Source: Deinococcus frigens DSM 12807 (GTDB taxonomy: Bacteria > Deinococcota > Deinococci > Deinococcales > Deinococcaceae). From it: a stretch of DNA of 64,000 nucleotides. The notes under the pieces were generated by a model. That model saw only the letters and a program-made list of their open reading frames with translations, was not told the DNA's origin and ran no database searches. This document shows positions 33,208-48,218 of this stretch, one piece after another. The position numbers and the translations under genes were made by a program. The stretch lies in NCBI RefSeq assembly GCF_000701425.1, contig NZ_JNIW01000019.1, forward strand, positions 1 through 64,000, written 5' to 3'. Numbering within the stretch: the first letter of the stretch is position 1; each line of letters starts with the position of its first letter.

Positions 33208-33297
33208 TGTTTTCTCCTCTGGCATGGTCGGGCGAGGTTGTTCTGAGCCTTTCGTAGGGGAGGAGGGTGCCGCGACAGCGGCGAATGAGGGATTCTC

Positions 33298-33753
33298 CTA
33301 CCGCTTCGTCGGCACCTGCAAGCTGATGTAATAGATCCCTACCAGACCGACAATCACCCAGCCCACCTGCCCCACCAGCACGGGAATGCGGCCCAGGCTC
33401 AGGCCCACGGCCACGGCGATACACAGGCAGGCGATCCACTTGGCGCGCAGCGGCATGCCCCGCCCGGCGCGGTAATCTAGGACCAGTTGCCCGATCACCG
33501 GGCGCGACAGCAGCCACGCCTCCCAGCGCGGATCGCCCCGCGCAAAACAGGCGGCAGCCAGCACGAACCACACCGTTCCCGGAAAGCCCGGCAGGACCAG
33601 CCCCACGAAGCCCACCGCGCACAGCACGAAACCCAGCGCCACCCACAGCGGTTTGACCGGGCGGGCGGGGGCCTGAGTCTGGGGCGCAGAGGTGGAGGTG
33701 GGCGGCGTCACGGCCCTCAGCGTAGTCGATCCGTCCTCGTCTGTTCGGGCCAA
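33298..33753 (-). CDS. DUF454 (YbaN family) small membrane protein
   Basis: A 151-residue inner-membrane protein. After a Thr/Pro-rich cytoplasmic tail of about 32 residues come two hydrophobic segments (LWVALGFVLCAVGFVGLVLP and the FVLAAACFARG region), then RWEAWLLSRPVIGQLVLDYR and GMPLRAKWIACLCIAVAVGL with a final span. The combination of GLVLPGFPGT and the KWIA block is diagnostic of DUF454/YbaN. The function is unknown. It is divergent from the kinase-like gene, 54 bases away. Confidence 0.85.
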   Translation of the reverse strand: MARTDEDGSTTLRAVTPPTSTSAPQTQAPARPVKPLWVALGFVLCAVGFVGLVLPGFPGTVWFVLAAACFARGDPRWEAWLLSRPVIGQLVLDYRAGRGMPLRAKWIACLCIAVAVGLSLGRIPVLVGQVGWVIVGLVGIYYISLQVPTKR

Positions 33754-33807
33754 TGGTCACCTATCATTGAACTGGAGCCGTTGATCTGTCTCCAAATCAC
33801 TCCTCTC

Positions 33808-34539
33808 ATGACCACTGACCCCGCCACATATTTCACCCGCCACGGCCTGAGCATGGCTGGCCTGCGCCGCGCCGACACGGGGTTCTCCAACGAGGTCTGG
33901 CTGGCCGACACGGCAGTGCTGCGCCTCGGCCCCGGCACGGACCACGCGCGCGAGGCGGCGGTGGCACTGGGCGCACACGCGGCGGGAGTCCACACCGCCA
34001 GGCCGCTGTTCTGGGGGCCGGGTTACAGCCTGTGGGAGCGGCTGCCCGGCGGGATGCCCACCCCCGCCCAACTCACGCCCAGGTTCTGGAAGGCCGTGCT
34101 GGACGATCTGGAACGGCTGCACGCCGCGCCCCCCGAAATGGATTCGCCCCGCCCATCTGCGTGGTGGGTGGGAGAGCCGGGACTGGCCGACGGCGCAGGC
34201 TGGACGCCTGACGAACGGGCCGCGCTGCGGCGGCTGTTGACCACGCCGTATCCGCTGACCGCGCCCGTGTTCGTCCACGGCGACGCGTACCGCCACAACC
34301 TGCTGGCCGACGCGCGCGGGAATTACGCCGGACTGCTGGACTGGGGCAACGCGGGCTGGGCCACCCTGGAACACGAATGCGCCGTGCTGGACAACCTGCA
34401 ATCCGCGCTGGACCGCTGGGGCGAGCGATTGGATAGGGGCCTGCTGTGGCGCTTGCGGCTGGAACTGCTGCTGAAGGTGGCGGGCGCGGGCCGCATCTCG
34501 CCGGACGCGGTGCGGGCGGTGCTGGCGCGCTGCGAATGA
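33808..34539 (+). CDS. Aminoglycoside-phosphotransferase-like kinase
   Basis: A 243-residue protein of the APH/choline kinase fold. The Brenner motif PVFVHGDAYRHNLLAD supplies the catalytic Asp and the metal-binding Asn, and GLLDWGNAG provides the DFG-like Asp. The N-terminal part (GFSNEVWLADTAVLRLGPG) is the nucleotide lobe. The substrate is not evident; many chromosomal members act on small sugars or alcohols and not on antibiotics. The ATG at 33808 is chosen; the longer upstream frame is antisense to the DUF454 gene. Confidence 0.85.
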   Translation: MTTDPATYFTRHGLSMAGLRRADTGFSNEVWLADTAVLRLGPGTDHAREAAVALGAHAAGVHTARPLFWGPGYSLWERLPGGMPTPAQLTPRFWKAVLDDLERLHAAPPEMDSPRPSAWWVGEPGLADGAGWTPDERAALRRLLTTPYPLTAPVFVHGDAYRHNLLADARGNYAGLLDWGNAGWATLEHECAVLDNLQSALDRWGERLDRGLLWRLRLELLLKVAGAGRISPDAVRAVLARCE

Positions 34540-34708
34540 GGCGCTGAACAGGCGTTGACGTTGTGGTCTCAGGATGGGGCTGGACGCGCTGGCTCCCGCG
34601 TCCGGCGGCTCATGACGCCAGCGGGGACAACTCGCTAAACTAGCCCTCCATCACAATCTCTCGCCTCTCTTTTCCCGGCTGTTTGTCAACGGCCCCCACG
34701 GAGTCCCC

Positions 34709-37345
34709 ATGACCCTAAAGTTTCTGCAAGGCAGCGCCCTGCTGCTGGGCCTGACCGCGCTGCTGGCCGCCTGCAACCCGCCTGTCGAGCCGCCCGTTGA
34801 TCCTCCGGTTGGTCCCCCGCCTCCCGCCTATAGCTGCCCGGTGGGGGCCACCGTCACGCCGATTTCCACGGTTCAGGGCAGCGGGGCGGCCAGCCCGCTG
34901 GTGGGCCAGACCGTCACCGTTCGCGGCGTGGTGACGGCAGATACCCAGCCCGGTCTGAGCGGCTTTTTTGTGCAGGACGTGACGCCGGACGCTGATCCGA
35001 AGACCAGCGAGGGGCTGTTCATCTACACCGCCGCTGCGCCCAGAACCGTCAAGCCAGGCGAGGTGCTGGAGATGACCGGCACGGTCAAGGAATTCTTCGG
35101 GGCCACCCAACTGGACAGCGTGACCACCGCGACCCCCTGCGGAGAGACGACGTTGCCCGCGCCCGCCAAGCTGACCTACCCGCTGGCCTCGCCGGACGCG
35201 CTGGAAAACGTGGAGGGCATGCTGGTCATGGTCACCAACACCATGACCGTGACCAACACCTTCACGCTGGGGCGCTACGGCGAGCTGGGCCTGTCCAGTG
35301 GTGGGCGGCTGTTCAACCCCACCAACGGGCAGGGCGGCAGCCTGCAAGCCAACCAGAACCGCACCCTGATCATGGATGACGCCAGCAGCAAGCAGAATCC
35401 GCCTGCCATCCCTTACCTGAATGCGGACAACACGCGCCGCGCCGGAGACACCGTGAGCGGGCTGGAAGGCGTGATGCACTTCGCCAACGGCAACTTCAAG
35501 CTGGAACCCACCAAGACGCCCGTCTTTGTCAACAGCAACCCGCGCACCGCCGCGCCCAAGCCGGTGGGCAACAGTACCCTGAAGGTGGCCGGGGCCAACG
35601 TCCTGAACTACTTCACCACGCTGCGCGACGCCGATTCCAACGCGCGCGGCGCGGACAACGCCATAGAGTTCAAGCGTCAGAAAGACAAGATCGTGGCCGA
35701 ATTGCGTGCCCTGGACGCCGATGTGATCACTTTAATGGAGATCGAGAACAACGGCGAGACCGCCCTGAATGATCTGGTGGCCGCCCTGAACACCGCCGCT
35801 GGAAAGACCGAATACGCCAGCGTCAAGACCGGCACGGTGGGTACCGACGCCATCCGCGTGGCGATCATCTACCGCCCCGGTAAGGTGGAAACGGTGGGGG
35901 GCGCGCGCATCGACGACAATCCAGCGTTTGACCGCGCCCGCAAGCCCGTCGCCCAGACCTTCCGCGACGTCGCCGGACAGGGCGTGTTCACGGTGATGGC
36001 CAACCACTTCAAGAGCAAGGGCAGTTGCCCCAAGGACGGTGACGTGGACCTGGGCCAGGGCTGCTGGAACATGCTGCGCGTGGAGCAGGCCAAGGCGGTC
36101 CTGGCCTTCGCCGACAAGCTCAAGGCCACCGACGCGGACGTGCTGGTCATGGGTGACCTGAACGCCTACGGCGCGGAGGACCCGATTGTGGCGCTGGAGG
36201 CGGGCGGCTTCGAGAGCCTGAACAAGCGCATTGCCCTGAATGACCGCTACTCCTACCAATTCGACGGCCAGTTTGGCTATCTGGACCACGCCCTGGCCAG
36301 CGCGGGCCTGCAAAGTCAGGTCACGGGCATTACCGAGTGGCACATCAATTCCGATGAGCCGGTGGTGCTGGACTACAACGTAGAGTTCAAGAACAACCCG
36401 GCCTGCATGACCTCTACCTGCACCAGCCCGGACCTGTACACCCCCACCGCCTACCGCAGCAGCGATCATGACCCGGTGGTGGTCGGCCTGAAGCTGAAAG
36501 CGGACGGCGCGACCACCATTCCGCTGACCGTGGGCGTGACCGGACCGGCCAGCGCCACCGTAGATCAGGTCTACACCATCAATGTGACCACCAGCGGCAT
36601 GCCCACCACACTGGTGGCCGACTGGGGCGACGGCGGCGGCTTCGAGCGCCTGATTCCCATCGCGCCCAGCGGCCCGCACATCCACACCTACAAGACCGCC
36701 GGGAACTACACCATCACCGTGAAGGCCGGGCGGGACGGCGACAGGGAGATTGCCACCGCCACCCTGAAGGTCACGGTCACGAATCCCAGCAGCCCTAAAG
36801 TGGGCGGACTGGTCATCAGCCAGGTGTATGGCGGCGGCGGCAACAGTGGGGCCACCTTCAAGAACGACTTCGTGGAACTGTTCAACGCCGGCAAGGTGGC
36901 GGTCAGCACGATGGGTAAGAGCGTGCAGTACGCCAGTGCGACTGGCGGCTTCTCCGCCAGCAATGTGCTGAACCTGCCCGCCGCCACCATCGAGCCGGGC
37001 GCGTATTACCTGATCGGGCTGGCCCAGGGTTCGGGCGGCACGGCAGACTTACCCACCCCGGACGCCACCGGCACGCTGGCCCTCAGCGGCTCCAGCGGCA
37101 AAGTCGCCCTCGTCGGCAACACCGAGGCCGTTACCAGCGTGACTGACCCGGACCTGCTCGATTTCGTCGGTTATGGCTCCGCCAGTGAATCCGAGGGAAA
37201 TACCCCCGCGCCGGGGCTGAGTAATGCCACGGCAGCCCTGCGCGCGGGCAATGGCTGCACCGACACAAACAACAACAGCGCGGATTTCACAGCGGCTGCG
37301 CCCGCACCGCGCAACAGCGCCTCGGCCAAGACCGTCTGCCCCTGA
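34709..37345 (+). CDS. Lipoprotein extracellular nuclease, ExeM/NucH type, with lamin-tail domain
   Basis: An 878-residue protein. The signal ends at lipobox LLAAC (residue 22), so it is probably tethered to the envelope, unlike freely secreted ExeM proteins. Residues about 35-280 contain an OB-fold-like domain. Residues about 290-590 form an endonuclease/exonuclease/phosphatase domain: KVAGANVLNYFTT, DVITLMEIENNG (catalytic Glu), VMANHFKSKG, VLVMGDLNAYG (GDxN) and SSDHDPVVVGL (catalytic His). A PKD-like module follows (about 600-690), and then a lamin-tail domain beginning GGLVISQVYGGGGNSG. It would degrade extracellular DNA for nutrients, phosphate or damage clearance. Confidence 0.92.
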   Translation: MTLKFLQGSALLLGLTALLAACNPPVEPPVDPPVGPPPPAYSCPVGATVTPISTVQGSGAASPLVGQTVTVRGVVTADTQPGLSGFFVQDVTPDADPKTSEGLFIYTAAAPRTVKPGEVLEMTGTVKEFFGATQLDSVTTATPCGETTLPAPAKLTYPLASPDALENVEGMLVMVTNTMTVTNTFTLGRYGELGLSSGGRLFNPTNGQGGSLQANQNRTLIMDDASSKQNPPAIPYLNADNTRRAGDTVSGLEGVMHFANGNFKLEPTKTPVFVNSNPRTAAPKPVGNSTLKVAGANVLNYFTTLRDADSNARGADNAIEFKRQKDKIVAELRALDADVITLMEIENNGETALNDLVAALNTAAGKTEYASVKTGTVGTDAIRVAIIYRPGKVETVGGARIDDNPAFDRARKPVAQTFRDVAGQGVFTVMANHFKSKGSCPKDGDVDLGQGCWNMLRVEQAKAVLAFADKLKATDADVLVMGDLNAYGAEDPIVALEAGGFESLNKRIALNDRYSYQFDGQFGYLDHALASAGLQSQVTGITEWHINSDEPVVLDYNVEFKNNPACMTSTCTSPDLYTPTAYRSSDHDPVVVGLKLKADGATTIPLTVGVTGPASATVDQVYTINVTTSGMPTTLVADWGDGGGFERLIPIAPSGPHIHTYKTAGNYTITVKAGRDGDREIATATLKVTVTNPSSPKVGGLVISQVYGGGGNSGATFKNDFVELFNAGKVAVSTMGKSVQYASATGGFSASNVLNLPAATIEPGAYYLIGLAQGSGGTADLPTPDATGTLALSGSSGKVALVGNTEAVTSVTDPDLLDFVGYGSASESEGNTPAPGLSNATAALRAGNGCTDTNNNSADFTAAAPAPRNSASAKTVCP

Positions 37346-37513
37346 ACTTCTAGACCTCTTGCTATGCCCGGACGGTCTCTGGACGGTCCGGGCCTTTTGA
37401 TGCGTCTGGGGGGCGTTTGATGCTGGGAATCGACCGCCTGTCCAAGAAGTAACCCGCCCCTTGCCCGCATGGTGTACCATGTGAACCATGCTTTCCCCAG
37501 GAGAACTCCTTTA

Positions 37514-37903
<390 letters not shown>

Positions 37904-37918
37904 AGCCGACCCGAGCTG

Positions 37919-37946
37919 CTCCCGGTCCCCACTGGCCGGGAGTTTT
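37919..37946 (+). terminator. Terminator after the S1-domain gene
   Basis: CTCCCGG (37919-37925) and CCGGGAG (37936-37942) pair around a 10-base loop and are followed by TTTT. It lies 15 bases past the stop codon. Confidence 0.85.
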
Positions 37947-37998
37947 GCGTTGCCGGGGCTTTAACCGCCGTGTAACCGGCCCGCGTCACACTGCGGCC

Positions 37999-39333
<1,335 letters not shown>

Positions 39334-39453
39334 AAGGAGCTGGGACGGGACAGAGGCCGTGGGAGGAGTGGGGCGGGGGGTTGTGACCTCTGCCCCCTTC
39401 TTCTTTTTGTTGTGTCGGACGTGAACGGGCGAGGCTGAAAAGCGCACACTCGC

Positions 39454-39771
39454 CTACCCGAACAGTGGCCCCAGATCGGTCATTTCCCCGGTGGGCGTCG
39501 CGGGGCTGAACGAATAGCTGCCAAAGACGGCCATAAACTCGGCGCGGTTCAGCAGGCGGGTCTGCCCGCTGGGGCCGGTGGCCTGGACATGGCAGCCACG
39601 CACGTTCAGGCGGTATTCGCCCAGCTCGCGCACACTGGCCTTCTTCCCCCTGCCAACGTGCAGCAGGGCAGTGACGCGGTATTCCTGGCCGCCTCTGGCA
39701 TTCAGGTAGTTCAACAGTTCGGCGGCAGTCAAGGGTGGCTCAGCGCGGTTCCACCACCACCGCCGTGCCAT
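39454..39771 (-). CDS. Small conserved hypothetical protein
   Basis: A protein of up to 105 residues ending PTGEMTDLGPLFG. From the ATG at 39771 it would overlap the YbjQ-family gene by 32 bases and begin MARRWWWNRAE; a TTG at 39734 (LTAAELLNYLNARGG), 8 bases after the YbjQ-family stop, is an alternative. The ELLNYLNARGGQEYRVTALLHVG segment looks like a helix plus strand of a compact domain. I do not recognise the family. It is likely co-transcribed with the ybjQ-like gene. Confidence 0.6.
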   Translation of the reverse strand: MARRWWWNRAEPPLTAAELLNYLNARGGQEYRVTALLHVGRGKKASVRELGEYRLNVRGCHVQATGPSGQTRLLNRAEFMAVFGSYSFSPATPTGEMTDLGPLFG

Positions 39772-40069
39772 ATGCCAGCACCTCGGTCACGCCGTCGGCG
39801 ATGTCGTTGGCGTCGTAGCGCATGGCGATGATGGCGTTGGCCCCCGTTTCCTGGGCATGCTGAACAAGCAGGTCATAGGCTTCCTGGCGGGCCTTTTCGG
39901 CCAGTTCGGTGTACAGGGTAATGTTGCCGCCTATCAGGGTTTGCAGCGACGCGCCGATGTTGCCCAGCACGCTGCGCGAGCGCACGGTCAGGCCGCGCAC
40001 CACGCCCAGGTGGCGCACCACGCGGAAGCCCTCGAGATCGTTGGCGGTGGTGATCATCAGGTTATTCAT
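39740..40069 (-). CDS. YbjQ/UPF0145 family protein
   Basis: A 109-residue protein that matches the YbjQ (UPF0145, heavy-metal-binding domain) family over its full length: MITTANDLEGFRVVRHLGVVRGLTVRS, then the IGGNITLYTELAEKARQEA helix and the GANAIIAMRYDAND segment. Members form pentamers with a central pore; no catalytic role is proven. It is followed by the small hypothetical gene. Confidence 0.92.
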   Translation of the reverse strand: MNNLMITTANDLEGFRVVRHLGVVRGLTVRSRSVLGNIGASLQTLIGGNITLYTELAEKARQEAYDLLVQHAQETGANAIIAMRYDANDIADGVTEVLAYGTAVVVEPR

Positions 40070-40109
40070 ATGGCTCCTTACGCCCGTTCCCTGCTCCGGG
40101 TTCCCGGGA

Positions 40110-40913
<804 letters not shown>

Positions 40914-40978
40914 GCCCGTACCCTCATGCTGGGCATGGTAGAGCAAAGAGCAGATGGCAGACGTTCAGACCGTCCGCC

Positions 40979-41974
40979 TCAGCCCATCGTGCGCGGCAGG
41001 GGCTGGCTGGCTAGAATCTTCTTCGGCTCGCGGAATTCGATGTTCTCCCACTCGCCTTCCTCGGTCACCTGTAAATCTGGGTTCAGGGCGCGGAAGTGGG
41101 CCACCACCTCCTGCACCAGATCGTCGGGGGTGCTGGCGGCGCTGGTGATGCCGACGGCCCGCACGCCGTCCAGACTGAGGTCCGCCAGATCGGCCACGGT
41201 TTCCAGCCGCTCGGCCCGGCCACACGTTTCGGCGGCCAGTTCCAGCAGCCGCATGCCGTTGCTGGAATGCGTGCTGGTCAGGATCAGAAAGGCGTCCACG
41301 TTTGGCGCGATGGCCTTGACCGCGTCCTGGCGGTTCTTGGTGGCGTAGCACAGGTCCTCGCTGGGCGGCACGATCAGCTTGGGAAAACGGCTTTTGAGGA
41401 TGTCCACCGTGCGCCGGGTGTCGTCCACGCTCAGGGTCGTCTGGGTCAGCACCACCAGCTTGTCGGGATCCGGGACCGTCACCGTATGCGGGTCGTGCAA
41501 CCCCTCGCCGCGCTTGCCCAGCACGCCCACCAGGATGGTGTTCTCCGGCGCTTCGCCGCGCGTGCCGATCACCTCCTGGTGCTGGGCGCTGTCGCCGATC
41601 AGCAGGATGGTGTGGCCCTCGCGGGCGTATTTCTTGGCCTCGGTGTGGACCTTGGTGACCAGCGGGCAGGTGGCGTCGATGGTGGCCAGTCCCAGCGCCC
41701 GCGCCCGCTCGCGCACCACCGGGCTGATGCCGTGGGCGGAGAACACGACGGTCTCGCCGCCTTCCGGCAGGGCCTCCACATCGTCCAGATTTTCCACGAA
41801 ATGCACGCCGTGGCCGCGTTCCAGGCGGTCCACGACGGTGTGGTTGTGGACGATGGAGTGGTAGACCGTGACCGGCTTTGCCTCGGTCTGCGCGGCGCGT
41901 TCGACTGCGCCAATCGCCATGACTACGCCCGCGCAAAAGCCGCGCGGCTTGGCCAGATACAGACGCTCAACCAT
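40979..41974 (-). CDS. ispH: 4-hydroxy-3-methylbut-2-enyl diphosphate reductase
   Basis: The last enzyme of the MEP isoprenoid pathway, making IPP and DMAPP with a [4Fe-4S] cluster. Cluster cysteines are visible in [20 protein letters not shown] and [11 protein letters not shown]; conserved HNHTVV, SAHGISP and the [11 protein letters not shown] block are also present. It is 331 residues from [12 protein letters not shown]; an upstream ATG three codons earlier is less likely. Carotenoid and quinone synthesis would depend on it. It is a single gene with no neighbours of the pathway. Confidence 0.97.
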   Translation of the reverse strand: MVERLYLAKPRGFCAGVVMAIGAVERAAQTEAKPVTVYHSIVHNHTVVDRLERGHGVHFVENLDDVEALPEGGETVVFSAHGISPVVRERARALGLATIDATCPLVTKVHTEAKKYAREGHTILLIGDSAQHQEVIGTRGEAPENTILVGVLGKRGEGLHDPHTVTVPDPDKLVVLTQTTLSVDDTRRTVDILKSRFPKLIVPPSEDLCYATKNRQDAVKAIAPNVDAFLILTSTHSSNGMRLLELAAETCGRAERLETVADLADLSLDGVRAVGITSAASTPDDLVQEVVAHFRALNPDLQVTEEGEWENIEFREPKKILASQPLPRTMG

Positions 41975-42043
41975 GCGGCGCACGCGTCAGCGGGGTGGGG
42001 GAGAGCTGGGTCATGCCCCCAGTGTACGGGCCAGGGTGGGCCG

Positions 42044-43600
42044 TTACCGTGTCGGCTGTCCCGGCGTCAGGTCTGGCATCAGATCGCGCAGCACGTTCTT
42101 CAGCCACCGCTCTTCCGGGACGGGGCGGCTGGCCGACCTCCAGATCTGGTCAAAGCTGGCCTCCTGCTCGGCCACCGCTGCCGGGTCACTGGTGGCCAGC
42201 GCAGCCTCGGCCAGGCCCAGGGTGCCCCACGAGCTGAAGTGAAAGTTCATGCTGCCTGCCACCACCATGCGGCGGTCCACGGTCAACGCCTTGGTGTGCA
42301 TATTGAAGGTGGTGGCGCGGGCCTGGAAGCGGTCCTGGATGCCCCGGCGGCGCAGCTCCTGGCGCAGCAGGGTGATGCCGCTGCGGTTGGGAAGAGCCCC
42401 CTCGCCGTAATCCACGGTCAGCAGCCGGACATGAACTCCGCGCGCGGCGGCCTCCAGCACAGCCGTCATGTACGCTGGCCAGGTGTCCGGCCCGCAGCCC
42501 TGTGGGTTCAGGTACGCGCCCCAGCAACCCAGTGCCGGGCTGAAATCTGCCTGCATCAGATCGATCCCGGCTCTGGCCGCGCCCAGCAGGGCCAGGTGGG
42601 CGCGGTCCGCTCCATCGTCACCGGGGCGGCGGTACAGCATGAAGGCCCGCGCGTGGCCGGTGGCGACGGCCTGGCGCGCGGCTGCCGGGTGCGTGGCCGG
42701 GTCCGGCGGCGTCAACTGGCACCCGGCCCGTGCCGTCCTGCGCGTCACGTCGTCCGGGCAGCGCAGTTGCAGGCTGTGCCGCCACAGGTCGTCGAAGGCG
42801 GCCACGCCGCTCTGCGCCACCGGCCCGCTGATCCGCAGGCCCAGGTCATGCAGATTGCTCCCTCCCGTCTGGCGTCCCCCGGATTCAGAGGCGGGCAGAT
42901 GCACGTCGGTATAGTTGTACCCGGCCACGGTCAGGTCCCGCCCGTCAATGACATGCAGTTTGACGTGGCTGTGCGGAAAGTAGCGGTAATTGAGAATGCT
43001 GAGTTGCCAGCCCACGCGGGCGTCGTGCAGCGGCACGCCCAGCCGCAACAGATCGTCCAGCAGGGCCAGCGGCTGCGCCCTGCTGTCGGGGTACACCAGG
43101 CTGGGAAAGCCGCCCAGCAGCGCCTGCACGGTCATGCCCTGCGGGTACGCGGCGGGATCGGCCCGCACCCGCCCGTACAGTTGTGCAACCGCCTGTGCAA
43201 AAATCCAGCCTGGATGTCCCGGTCCGGCGGCCCATTCCATGCTGGCAAACAGAACCTCGCTGCGGGCGTTGGCGATCTGGCTGGCGGTGATCTCGAAGGC
43301 GTCCAGCGGCGTGGTCAGGCTGCGCGGCGTCCGCAGAAAGCCGACGAAGGCATTGTGGCAACTCAGGTCTGGCCCGCGTTGCGTGACCACCCCCCAGACG
43401 GCCCGTTCCAGCGGGTCGGTGGGGGGGGCGCATTCAGGCAAGGTCAGCGGGGCGGCGGGCAGCGCCGGTCTCAGAAACAGCGGCAAATCCGCACCCTGGC
43501 CCTGCCCACCGCAGACCAGGACGGCGGAGACCAGCAGGGAACGCACGGCGCGGTTAAGCACGCCGCAGCATAGGCGCACTGGACGCGCGCAGGGGCGCAC
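42044..43600 (-). CDS. Phospholipase D-like protein with two HKD motifs
   Basis: A 518-residue protein with an N-terminal hydrophobic segment (SLLVSAVLVCGG) that may be a signal. The two catalytic motifs are HVKLHVIDGRDLTVAGYNY near residue 215 and HTKALTVDRRMVVAGSMNF near 440, both H-x-K-x4-D with the following G-x-x-N. Such proteins are phospholipases, cardiolipin synthases or nucleases; the exported layout and Cys residues in the middle favour a secreted phosphodiesterase. The start at 43600 adds an Arg/Cys-rich leader; later in-frame starts are possible. Confidence 0.85.
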   Translation of the reverse strand: MRPCARPVRLCCGVLNRAVRSLLVSAVLVCGGQGQGADLPLFLRPALPAAPLTLPECAPPTDPLERAVWGVVTQRGPDLSCHNAFVGFLRTPRSLTTPLDAFEITASQIANARSEVLFASMEWAAGPGHPGWIFAQAVAQLYGRVRADPAAYPQGMTVQALLGGFPSLVYPDSRAQPLALLDDLLRLGVPLHDARVGWQLSILNYRYFPHSHVKLHVIDGRDLTVAGYNYTDVHLPASESGGRQTGGSNLHDLGLRISGPVAQSGVAAFDDLWRHSLQLRCPDDVTRRTARAGCQLTPPDPATHPAAARQAVATGHARAFMLYRRPGDDGADRAHLALLGAARAGIDLMQADFSPALGCWGAYLNPQGCGPDTWPAYMTAVLEAAARGVHVRLLTVDYGEGALPNRSGITLLRQELRRRGIQDRFQARATTFNMHTKALTVDRRMVVAGSMNFHFSSWGTLGLAEAALATSDPAAVAEQEASFDQIWRSASRPVPEERWLKNVLRDLMPDLTPGQPTR

Positions 43601-43972
43601 TTTAAGACACGTCCCGGACCCTCTCAGAGAGGCGTCAGATTAGGGAGCAGGAGGCATGCTCGTGAGCGGACTACTGGGGAAGCTCTTTCAACCACTGCGC
43701 GGCCAGCTCCACTCGAAATGCTTTGCAATCCATATCAAGCAGCGCTCGGCAGTCAGGAGCGGTTTCGCTGTCCAGAGGTGTGGCAGGACTTGCCCACTAC
43801 ACCTCCACCTCGCCCTCCTCCCGTGAGAGGCGAGGGAGATAAAGCCCTCGTTCGAGACGTCGATTTTCCGATTGCCTGGCAAGCGTCCAGGCATATCAAG
43901 CGTTCCGAACGGGCCGGGGTGAGGCTGGGGGTCTTCTGTTATTTCAAAGCTGTCCCAGCACCCTTCTCCCAC
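43601..43972. other. Intergenic stretch without a recognisable gene
   Basis: Some 370 bases between two minus-strand genes. The only structure noticed is CCTCGCC near 43805-43820 pairing with GGCGAGG near 43830, in a pyrimidine-rich setting. Short frames on both strands are not protein-like. Confidence 0.5.
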
Positions 43973-45667
<1,695 letters not shown>

Positions 45668-45789
45668 TCTAGGGCTTCCAGGCTGTGGCTCTCGGTCAGG
45701 CTGGCCCGCGAGAGGCTGGCGTTCCCCGGCACCACAGCATCAAACACCTCCTCTTTCAATTCGGGGGGGCGTTTAGGATTCGGGCGGTT

Positions 45790-46190
45790 CTATTCCTCGC
45801 CGTCTGACAGTTCAGACAGAAACTGCGAGAGGTACTTCAGGTACGATTGCCGCCCCCCGGCTTTTTGCCACGTTTTGATGGACGAGCGCAGCCGGTTGAT
45901 GATCTGCCGCATTTCCTCGGCGCTGACCGGTTCGGTGGGTAGGATGTTGTCCGGGCGGCCCACCAGCATTTCCGTGATGGGCAGCACGGCATCATGCACA
46001 CTGGCGCGCGGGCCGTCGAGCTTGCCCGGCTTGAAGTCGTGCGCGGTGGCCTCTGCCCGGTAGCGCCGCGCCAGCTCCTCATAGGCGGCGTCCACCTGAG
46101 CGTCGGTCAGTTCAGGGTGTTCGTCGTACACGCTAGATACGGCCAGTTCGATGTTCAGCAGTTGATTCTCGTATTTGTCTGTGAATTCGC

Positions 46191-46194
<4 letters not shown>
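45790..46194 (-). CDS. Conserved hypothetical protein coupled to glyS
   Basis: A 134-residue helical protein whose ATGA start overlaps the glyS stop codon, so it is probably translated with it. Conserved-looking blocks are [47 protein letters not shown] and the C-terminal [21 protein letters not shown]. From memory, similar proteins with E-x2-HPELTD and GGRQGYL occur in cyanobacteria and Chloroflexi, without known function. There is no signal peptide or membrane segment. Confidence 0.75.
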
Positions 46195-47711
<1,517 letters not shown>

Positions 47712-47750
47712 AGTGCGTCCTCCTTTACGGGCCTCGCCCCGCTGGAGGGC

Positions 47751-47975
47751 AAAAAACACCCCAGACGGCACCTGCTCAGCCCGTCTGGGGACGCGAAAAA
47801 CTCCGCGCGGTTCCACCCCAGTTCCAGCGCACGGCGGTCTGCCGGGACTGGCCCTCTTTGAAACTTCAACAGCTCCCCGCCGCCCTTCACGCGCTGCCGC
47901 CCACCTGACTTCCACCGTCTCAGGCTCGCTCTCTGGGCCACACACGCGCTACTCCTGCGGATCAACGCTTGAAGG
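47751..47975 (-). promoter_or_regulatory. T-box leader of glyS
   Basis: On the minus strand, upstream of glyS, the T-box core GGGTGGAACCGCG lies near 47806-47817, and a terminator follows: CCCCAGACGG (minus-strand 5' arm, 47790-47781) pairs with its complement at 47768-47759, ending in TTTTTT at 47756-47751. Further upstream are CAGGAGTAG, AGAGAGCGAG (AG-bulge like) and GGTGGAAGTC (stem I distal loop), and GTGAAGGGCG (47890-47881) which offers a GGC glycine specifier. All elements are in the order of a glycine T-box. Exact specifier loop pairing was not worked out. Confidence 0.88.
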
Positions 47976-48095
47976 GCATTGTGGCGCGGGGCGGGGGAGG
48001 GGGTCAAGTCCAGATGGGCGGCGCTGGGGAAGCGCTGCGGGGAAGCGCTGCATCCTGCCGGGCCACCCGGACCCAGGGGGCCATAAAAAACATGC

Positions 48096-48126
48096 AAAAG
48101 GCCGCCGGGTCAGAACTCCCGGCAGC
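48096..48126 (-). terminator. Terminator of the 5'-nucleotidase gene
   Basis: On the minus strand GCTGCCGGG (48126-48118) pairs with CCCGGCGGC (48109-48101), with one U-G pair, and is followed by CTTTTG. It lies 93 bases past the stop codon of the nucleotidase gene. Confidence 0.8.
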
Positions 48127-48218
48127 GTGACCTAGCCCCTTGATCTGTGCAGATGGGCGGGCGATGGACCCCGGCTTGATTTGGCGGCGGTTTCTTGACT
48201 GCGGTTCCTTGGCGGCGG

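Noticed and set aside
41096..43573. A long plus-strand open frame (about 825 codons)
   Set aside because: It is antisense to ispH and the PLD-like gene. Its composition (Gln/His/Gly/Arg-rich) is what high-GC codon bias produces on the opposite strand, and no domain is visible.
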